NCBI GenBank assembly: GCA_029204225.1
Contig: CM055100.1
Coordinates: forward strand, 62,059,472-62,123,471
Source of the DNA: Diphasiastrum complanatum
Taxonomy: Eukaryota > Streptophyta > Lycopodiopsida > Lycopodiales > Lycopodiaceae
Length of the DNA stretch: 64,000 bases
Reading direction: 5' to 3'
The notes beneath the pieces are model-generated. The model was given only the letters and a program-made list of their open reading frames with translations, had not been told where the DNA came from and did not search any database. Below, in pieces: positions 56,616 to 64,000 of this stretch. Position 1 is the stretch's first letter, and every line of letters begins with the position of its first letter. The translations under genes were made by a program, and so were the position numbers.

Positions 56616-57352
56616 TTGAAGTGAAGAAAACTCAAATGATGAACAATAAATGTTGCTACACACTCTCACTAGGATCCAATAATTGAGTACTATCTCCTCC
56701 TATGAAAGATCTTGCAACTATTTGTGAATTGATTCTCACTAGCTACTCAAATCTCTCTAATGATCTATTTCACATCAAATGATGGAGTATAGGCAAAGTT
56801 AGGATCAATCACTCTTAGCACGTGTGAAGTACTCTAAGAAACCAAATTTGACTCAAATACAATGATAGTGCATGAAACAAAATGGCTAAGATCTCAAAAT
56901 AGTGCCTAGATCACATATAGATGAGATTGGCAAGCATACAACTGTGATTTTGGATCAACCAAGCAATCTCTTGACCAAACCAAATGTGTCCACCCAGGTG
57001 TAGGTGCCCTACCTAGCCCTCTTCAAAAGCTTATAACTTTTGATTGGCACAACCAAATGGAATGAAACTGATTGCATCAGAAACTAGACAATAATAGCTT
57101 CAAAACAAGCTATCAAGCAAGATAAATGGATCAAACATGAGAGAGAACTTCCAAACTGAAATTGGATGTTCCTCACACGTCTGAGCACCTGATTTCGTAC
57201 AGTACCAGGTCAGACCCAATCAATGTCCTTTTGATCTCTTTTGATCCAAGATTGAACAAGATAGCTAGGAAAATGGGCCTTGACAACTTCTAGCTCAAGA
57301 TTGATGAAAATTTTTCACTTAGATGGATCAAAATGCATGGTAACCTTAGGTA

Positions 57353-57365
57353 GGCTCTGATACCA
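57353..57365 (-). promoter_or_regulatory. Primer binding site of Copia-F
   Basis: TGGTATCAGAGCC on the minus strand directly follows the 5' LTR end. The leader then runs about 740 bases to gag and includes a segment similar to the leaders of Copia-A and Copia-G. Confidence 0.95.
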
Positions 57366-58103
57366 TGTTGAATTTCACACGTGTGGATTGTCCACTACAT
57401 GTACTTGTGATCTCCTAAGGTGTGTAGATGCACCAAGATCAAGACTAGATTGAGATTCAAGATCAATCTTAGATCCTATGGCAAAAACACACTACTACAT
57501 GCATTCAATCACTTCCAACTCTCACTCACACGTGTGGGAGGTATTCAAAAAATAATCTAGGTAAAAACAAGCTGCTCTCCTCGGGTAGAGAGAGAAAAAA
57601 ACATCATGAGCTCTCGGGTAAAGAGAGAAAGCTAGAAATCCAATAACCCACAAAATCCATGAAATCACCAAATCAATTAGATTCAAAATGAGGAGTACAA
57701 TGATACTAGTAGATCCACGAGCTACCACTATTCTTAACTATGATTGGACCATATTTTGTCACCTCTTGATCCTATTGGATCATTGATCCATGCACCTCTT
57801 AATTCTATTGGACTATATTCAAGCACACCTCAATTTTCTATTGGACCTCACAAGGTTCCACCTCTAAATCCTATTGGACCTTTTGGAATTCATCAAACAA
57901 AAGCTTTACACTTGTCTACACTCTAATTGGCACGTGTTTAGCCTCTTACTCTATTTTGGCTCAATAGTGGCATTACAAGTGGAAATGCATAATTTGTCAT
58001 CTATGCCAAATTTATTCCTATCAACATCCTACACCTAGATGCTTGATGTAAAAAACATAAGACCCCTATATCTAACATAGATAATCTTTTTCAATTCTTC
58101 ACA
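57366..58103 (-). repeat. 5' LTR of Copia-F (738 bp)
   Basis: The partner of 51869-52606. CACACGTGTG occurs at 57376-57385 and 57527-57536. It would hold the promoter driving minus-strand transcription. Confidence 0.95.
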
Positions 58104-59556
58104 GCCCAAGCACCTTCGAGATAGAGAGTGTAAAGGCTATGTAGCCTTCCTTGGTGGATAAGCATCCAACCATGATCCATAGACTAGGATCTCTATCTTT
58201 CTTTCCTTCCAAAAAACCACATGCAAAGCAATAATCTTCAAGAACACTAAGGTACACAACCTTAGGCTTATAACTGAACAAGACTCCATATAGTGCACTC
58301 CTTCCATTAGCTCCATAACTCCATAAAGGTTTGCATGATGGAACATACACATGCACCATAAAACTTGAAGAGACAAGACATAGCCAAATGTAACTTGTGG
58401 AACCATCAATAGTACATGCAAAACAAGAAACACCTTTCTTGCTTACTGATAAAGAAATATGAACATCCAAATGTTCCAACTCCATAGGATGTTTTGTCTT
58501 GGTAGAAGACATCAAATATGGATCCATATGTGACTTTGCCATAGAATAAGCCACTCTTGGGTTGATCTCCTTGACTATAATAGGCATAGATCTGAAATTG
58601 GAAACATGCAACCTCCTATGCCATAGCTCCTCCTTGGAAACATTTCATCAATGCAACATCACATGCACTTGAATTTTCATGCACATCTAGCTTGAAAATA
58701 CCTCCATATCTAGATCCACATGCAAGGATCTTATCTTCTTTCTTTATGAGACAACTATTGATACTGAAATCCACTTCATTACCATCATCTAGCAACTTTC
58801 CTATACTAATCACACTCTTTGTGAGATCAGGAACATAAAGTACATTGGAAAATGAAAAATTCATAGAAGATGCAAGTTTCAAGGAACAACTTCCAACTCC
58901 TTCAATTGCACATGCATCACCAACATCTGTGTATATTGATTTCTTAGGATCTAGAACAGATTCAATAGAAACAAAAGAATATTTGGAGCAACTCATATGA
59001 GCTGTGGCTCCACTATCAATATACCAAGATACATCATTAAAGAGTAAAGAGAAAAACTAGACATCATGAGAGATGCCTCTCCACAACTTGCATGTGAGTC
59101 TTTTATGATAACATTGGCTTGATCTTCTTGAGTCTTCCTCTTGAAGTTAGAAGAATGAGTTGAATCATCTTCTACTCCACCTTGGTCTTTGTTCTTTGCT
59201 TTGTCCTTGGTGAAGGCTTGAAAAAAACTGTTCTTGCTCCTCCCTCTTGACTTGAGCTTTGCTTCATGAATGGATTTAAGAATTTCCCAAGGAGTCTCCT
59301 TGGCTGAGGTGCATGAACTTATTTCTCTCAACATCTCATCAAAGATGTTCAATTTGATGATATGAAGAGCAATTCTTGCTCTCTTCTTAAATCTTTGAGC
59401 CTCATCATAAGATTTAGGTTCAACTTCAATTCCTGTTACAATGTCCATTACTCCATAGAGAATCAAAAAAGATTCTATCCTATCCTTCCAAACTGAATAA
59501 TTAAAGGTATCCAGTCTTTCACTAGCTTCAAAGAGACAATCTCCTATAGATGCCAT
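58104..59556 (-). pseudogene. Copia-G gag, protease and truncated integrase
   Basis: Gag starts MASIGDCLFEASERLDTF at 59556 and runs to about 58993, but its zinc knuckle is missing: NFKRKTQEDQANVII sits where the CCHC box should be. The protease to integrase segment follows (58996-58616, YVPDLTKSVISIGKLL). The integrase part (58611-58104) keeps LEHLDVHISLSVSKKG but lacks the segment with the second catalytic Asp and the Glu, passing straight to YKPKVVYLSVLEDYCFACGF. It ends STSK-like (LSISKVL) at the Copia-F junction. The lost domains fit a long-standing non-autonomous element. Confidence 0.85.
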
Positions 59557-60522
59557 GAATGTGAAGACTCTTGTAATTGGACAACAAAATGGAATTGAAT
59601 GTGTTGCTTCTCTTTCACTATAGGAACCAAAATAACTGGTTGTACTACCAAATCCTATGTAACATCTTGCAACAGAATATGTGAGACCTATCTCACAACA
59701 AAGAATCAATCAACTTGAATTTGGATCTAGCCTCTATCTATAGATGAAGCACTTACAATTCTGATGTCAAACTTTCCAAGAGTTTCAAATGAATGAGACA
59801 CATTCAAGAAACACACGTTCAACTCAAAACACAAGACTTTGTGTGAAATGATGTGTCTATGACAACAGAAATTTGTCTTATCCCATTCTATCTCAAATTG
59901 AGTACTAAAACTGTGAATGATGAATCATGCATGCAATATATTCAAATCAAAAAGTGTCCACTAGGGTTTTGGGTCTCTCCCTACCCTCTTTAAAAGCTTA
60001 TAACTCTTACTAGGAACATCAAAATGAAATGAAACCTATTGCAATGGAAAGAGACTCTTCTAGCTTTCCAACAAGCTATAATGTCAGTATCTTTGGATCT
60101 AACATAGAGGAGATAGAGTCAAATGATGTATTCTGGTTTTCACACATGTCAAAAGTCCGTACATCCTCTTTCGAAATCGTTTTCTCTTGCCCTTTGGATC
60201 TACTTGCAACATTTTAAGTTCGTACCTTTCCAAAGAAGCTTTCGTTGAAGTGGTGTGCAACCAATAGACACGTAGTACTTTTGTTTGATTGCTATTTTGA
60301 ATGAAACCAAGTACTTTCACAATCCAAAATGGATGTCCTTCATTGTTTTTTTAAGCTAGAAGTGCAACAAGGCTTCCAATTTGGATTTCATTCAAATCCC
60401 CGCGCCATTTCATTTTTGTAGCTTTTACACTTTGCCTATTCTTTTTTGAGGCCACATAAATTTCACGTTCCTCACCTTGCACAAGCTCCAAGAAATCATT
60501 ATCTCAAGGGAGATTTGAAAGT

Positions 60523-62859
60523 TCAATAATTGTAGTTGAAGTTCCTAATTCTAAGGCTAGTGAAATTTTTCAGTTGTTGATGCATGTTCAAGATTGAGCA
60601 AACTGATTTTTTGTTCCTCGAAAAAGTCCAACCACCAATGTTGATCAAACTCATAAAAAAAATTGATAAGCTGCATGAATTGATTCGGAAAAAATTTAAC
60701 GAGGCAAATGGGTCAACCTCACGATGCTCTCTTTGTGCTTTTTGTTCAGCAAACTTGATTTGACCATAAGGCATATTGAGCGGAAACCGTATTCCTGCAA
60801 TAGGTAACCATGAAACTGAACTTGAAAATTGTCTGCCCCATAGCAATGTGATGCCAGTTTCATTGCATTTGATTTTGAACTGATGTTGAAAGCTAATGTC
60901 ATTAATAGTGGCAACACAATGATTTGTTTCATTGGATGCCTAATGTATTCACGAAAATTAAATGTGTGCCTAATTAACGACACATTTGGCTTTGACAAGT
61001 ATTTTTTTTCAACAATGCTCTAAAGCACTGGTAAGGAAAATGCCTTCTTGCATCTTAGTCTTTTGGAAAAACAACTAAACATCTAATCAATTTGATCATG
61101 GTTGTGGCTCACCACCAAAAATCCTATTATTATTTTTTTGAAAAAAAAAAATTTTCTACCAACATGGATAAGTAAGCCAGTACAGTTTGACTTTTATTTT
61201 CTCTAGCAATGTTGTCAAGTTGCAAATACAGTATGTTTGGAAAATTATCACCAAATTTGCAAATTATCTTTTGTACAGTAGTTATGATCAAATTTGGATT
61301 ATTTCAAACATTGGGATAATTGACAAATACTTTCGACTCCAATGTGCCATTAAACACAAGTGTTCCAATGAGATGAACCTGAATAAAATTTGTCTCGTAT
61401 TTTTTGGCACTCTCACAAAATTAGTTAACATCGCTTTCTTCTGATCCATGCCATCTATGACAAGGCCCAGATACTTTTGTGGACATTCCAAGCATTTCTT
61501 TGGATGTTTCGTCAATTTTTTGTTGATCTCTGTGCACTTGAAGCGCTTTTGCAGCGTCCACTACAAAATGTAACAGTTAAAATATTTTAATAAAATTAAG
61601 ATAATATCATAACATTAACAATTTGAAAACTCAAAAGTAAACAAAAAGATAAAATTTTTAAAGTATTAAAAGTTAATTATTTTTACCTTTCTCATCATTG
61701 GTCTTTGCTAGTTGTTTGGCAGATTTTAACAACTTGCATGTCGAATAAACTTCGTAATTTTTTAGAATTCTTCACCAAACCAAAATCTCTCTTCCAAATC
61801 CTAAGAAGATATGAGTAACTTAAATAGGCAATATTTTTTGCCTTAGCGAATTCTTTGTACATAAAAAATATTTCCAATTTTGTAAAATTATCTGGCAAGT
61901 GAAAATATAATGAATTTGGTAACTTCTCTCCATGCACATCCACAAAATGTTGTAGCCAAGCCGTAGCATTCAAAGCATCCGGAGACACGGTTCTACCCTG
62001 CAGTGATCCTTGCAATGTTGGATCTTTTTGAGGTCGTGCGTGCATTCTTTGAATACATGAATTTCCAATTGCATGACAAGCTTTGTAGGCTTTTCAATAA
62101 ACCTTCATTGCATATAAAAAATATACATACAAGTTTTTGTCGGGTCTCACTGTGGCACACAAATAGTAGTTCTTTTCATCTTTACTTCGCAAAAAAAAAC
62201 TTGAACCGCAATTCCTTGATCTCTTTGTTGTTTAATTTTTGTAAGCAAGAGGCTGAACAACAAATAATGGATCGTACAATCCAAATCTCATGTCTTGTAA
62301 TCAATTTTTTTTTATGTTTTGTCAAAATAGGTGAAGATTTCAAGTCTCTCTTGTATCTTTCAACTCTTTTGAAATTAGATATGTAAATTGACCTCGTGGC
62401 ACTTGTAGTTGCTCAAACAAGGTGTGGGAATGTCTACTTGAACATCAAGTTGTTGTTGATTTGCCTCAGCTAGCTCTATAGTGCCAGAAGAATTAGGATT
62501 ATCATTAAATATAGCTCTTTTAGATTTGACTGGATTGGAGATTTGAGAAGTGGACCTTCTTCGAATATGTGAAAAACTTGCATGTCGAGGATTGACGGGG
62601 ATCTATAGATTTACTTGAATCCGTGACTGAGTGAATTGAATCTTGTGATTGGTTGGTCAAAACGATCTTGCAATGTTGTTTCTCTAATATCTGATTTTGA
62701 AGATGAAGAACTCAAATTTGTAACAGGTTGTGTCAAAGGAGTCATTTCTTGAAAAGTAGTTAGATGAGAAATTTCAGATGATGTTGGTGATAGGGAAACA
62801 TAAAGGGTTATAGGACGAGAACCCGAAAGAGTGGCTTTATATAACTTCATTAGGAACAT
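60523..62859 (-). pseudogene. Transposase-like gene with an IDGMDQ motif, decayed
   Basis: Minus-strand pieces in order: a Ser/Thr-rich N-terminal part (62859-62611); a segment with CVPQ and DPTKTC (about 62200-62130); 62045-61695 (WLQHFVDVHGEKLPNSLYFH, FGLVKNSKKLRSLFD); 61515-61288 (YLGLVIDGMDQKKAMLTNFV); then ILYLQLDNIARENK near 61195; and 60900-60700 (MPYGQIKFAEQKAQREH). From memory, the pair IDGMD...LQLDN..RENK is typical of a large family of eukaryotic transposase-like proteins, which I associate with the label DUF7869. The two Asp are plausible DDE-type catalytic residues. Many stops and shifts occur. Element ends were not found. Confidence 0.55.
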
Positions 62860-63124
62860 CAGACGAGGACAACTCAGATGTGGCTACGTACTGAGTTACA
62901 AGTACTGGAATGGAAGAAGAAGAACTACTTGCCATCACAAAAATCTAAAACTTTTTGTTCTATTCCTATGCTAAGCATAGACAAAAATAAAAATATGAAA
63001 GTAAAAATTCCACAGCAAATAAAACTTTTACATTATGTATTGCTAGTCATAGAAAGAGTTAAACAAACTATGCTAAGACCAATAGAACTAGACACTGGAA
63101 TTCGCAAAGAGCACATAATTTAAC

Positions 63125-63885
63125 GTAATCCTTGGCTTAAACCTTTGACATTCAGACTTTTCCATGTAGGATCTATTTTGCTCAGTTGATTGGCTTTTTC
63201 ATCCAAAGTTAATCTGGTCAATAAATCATGTTCTCATTTTGTTTGGTCCATTTTTATTATATATTTTGAATGTATTGAATAAATTAAACAAAACACTACC
63301 TAGGGTGCCCTCATGAATATTTAAATGATCCTTCCTTTAGTAGGCGGCTACCACCAGAAGCATTGCTACATATGGCACAGAATTAACTTGGATAGCTATG
63401 AAAGAGTTGTTAAATAGTTAAGCAACTCGAATGCACTCTCACAAGATACGACTTGTGATTGGCCTACTTCATGTAAGTGGTCACCATAATAGAACTAATA
63501 ATACTCCATAGTCGCATTCCCACTCTCAAACAATGATATGAATAGAATGTCACCATACCAAACAAGAATCAGCCATACCCAATAATAAAACATGCGAGCT
63601 TTCTCTACAAATTTCATTTCAAAGTTGCATCACAAAGAGAAGACAAAAAAATTCCGTCAAAAAACCAATCCTGGTGTCTGATTAGTATAGCCAATAAAAT
63701 AATTTGTAATCTGTTGTTATATTTGATCTTATAGTAATAGATTGACACTTACAATGATTTTATTGAGGACAAGTTTTATCAATTGCAAAAGTACTCAAAG
63801 TAGTTCGTTTATTCTTGATGTTCCAATGTCCTATAATTAAAATCAAGTTACTAAATAACAAGACATCTCTCTACTTGTTGATTTC
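63125..63885. other. Unassigned AT-rich DNA
   Basis: No ORF or repeat of note. It ends where an LTR of the Copia-F type begins. Confidence 0.4.
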
Positions 63886-64000
63886 ACACGTGTGGATTGT
63901 CCACAACATGTACTTGTGATCTCCTAAGGTGTGTAGATGCACCAAGATCAAGACTAGATTGAGATTCAAAATCAATCTTAGATCCTATGGCAAAAACGCA
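63886..64000 (-). repeat. Partial LTR of Copia-F type, cut by the window end
   Basis: The sequence TGTTGATTTCACACGTGTGG and what follows match the corresponding end of the Copia-F LTRs with a one-base deletion near the start. No primer binding site lies to its left, so on the minus strand this is a 3' LTR or a solo LTR. The palindrome is at 63895-63904. Confidence 0.92.

Larger units (their letters stand above)
51869..58103 (-). mobile_element. Ty1-copia retrotransposon, Copia-F, with both LTRs
   Basis: Two 738-base LTRs (51869-52606 and 57366-58103) begin TGTGAAGAATTG and end CGTGTGAAATTCAACA on the minus strand. The primer binding site (57365-57353) and the purine tract (52607-52618, AAGAGGAG) are in place. 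The flanks GCTCA (51864-51868) and GCCCA (58104-58108) are a target duplication with one mismatch. In the first 107 bases the LTRs differ at three positions, all transitions. It is the best-preserved and probably youngest element here. Confidence 0.96.
49895..60160 (-). mobile_element. Ty1-copia retrotransposon, Copia-G, non-autonomous, split by Copia-F
   Basis: The 3' LTR (49895-50790) and the coding sequence on both sides of Copia-F are on the minus strand. Gag, protease and a shortened integrase lie at 58104-59556, and the post-integrase region at 50944-51868. The leader reaches about 60160 and resembles those of Copia-A and Copia-F. No 5' LTR or primer site was found, so the 5' end is lost. 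RT and RNase H are absent, as in Copia-E. Confidence 0.75.

Noticed and set aside
1-64000. rRNA, tRNA or other structural RNA genes
   Set aside because: I looked for conserved tRNA boxes and rRNA cores and saw none. Only the tRNA-complementary primer sites of retrotransposons are present. A dedicated search tool could still find a divergent tRNA.

Overview
The window reads as nuclear DNA of a land plant. Evidence: Ty1-copia and Ty3-gypsy polyproteins, LTR elements with tRNA-iMet-type primer binding sites, spliceosomal intron signals, LRR-receptor-like fragments, and AT-rich DNA with microsatellites. I cannot name the species. The Helitron and transposase types seen here make me think loosely of a non-seed plant, but that is inference. 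I find no convincing intact single-copy host gene. Almost everything recognisable is transposon, usually nested and decayed. Element names Copia-A to Copia-G are mine.

Layout, left to right. 1-1304: nothing recognised. 1305-10400: a decayed plus-strand Gypsy, split inside its reverse transcriptase by complete Copia-A (1661-7423). 10005-11200: two families of short repeats sharing a TCTCGACCGAG core, the first in a Gypsy U3-like region. 11693-17641: minus-strand Copia-B, split in gag by a terminal-inverted-repeat (TIR) DNA element (12997-17408). That element holds a rearranged Copia-C (head-to-head halves) and a very GC-rich foldback. 17930-18526: an unrecognised ORF. 18860-19460: a perfect hairpin and CACTA-like subterminal motifs. 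19814-29425: Copia-E, with Copia-D (21467-25399) in its leader. 29430-32640: a two-exon gene fragment, repeats and unassigned DNA.

32706-37956 is the most unusual block, a minus-strand Helitron-like element. It has a kinase-like domain joined in frame to a Rep (HUH) nuclease, a PIF1-type helicase, and then a separate multi-exon gene encoding a GIY-YIG endonuclease. All parts carry stops or frameshifts, so this copy is probably dead. 37979-49894 holds large and small tandem repeats, duplicated LRR-like fragments, a solitary LTR, a three-copy exon array and a Gypsy gag remnant. 49895-60160: Copia-G, interrupted by the younger Copia-F (51869-58103). 60523-62859: a decayed transposase-like gene. 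63886-64000: the start of another Copia-F-type LTR that runs off the window.

Mechanistically this is a record of nested insertions. Four host-guest pairs have exact or near-exact boundaries: A in Gypsy, the TIR element in B, D in E, and F in G. Two Copia elements, E and G, have non-RT sequence where the reverse transcriptase and RNase H should be, so they could only have moved using enzymes from other copies. Several Copia families share a CACACGTGTG palindrome in their LTRs.
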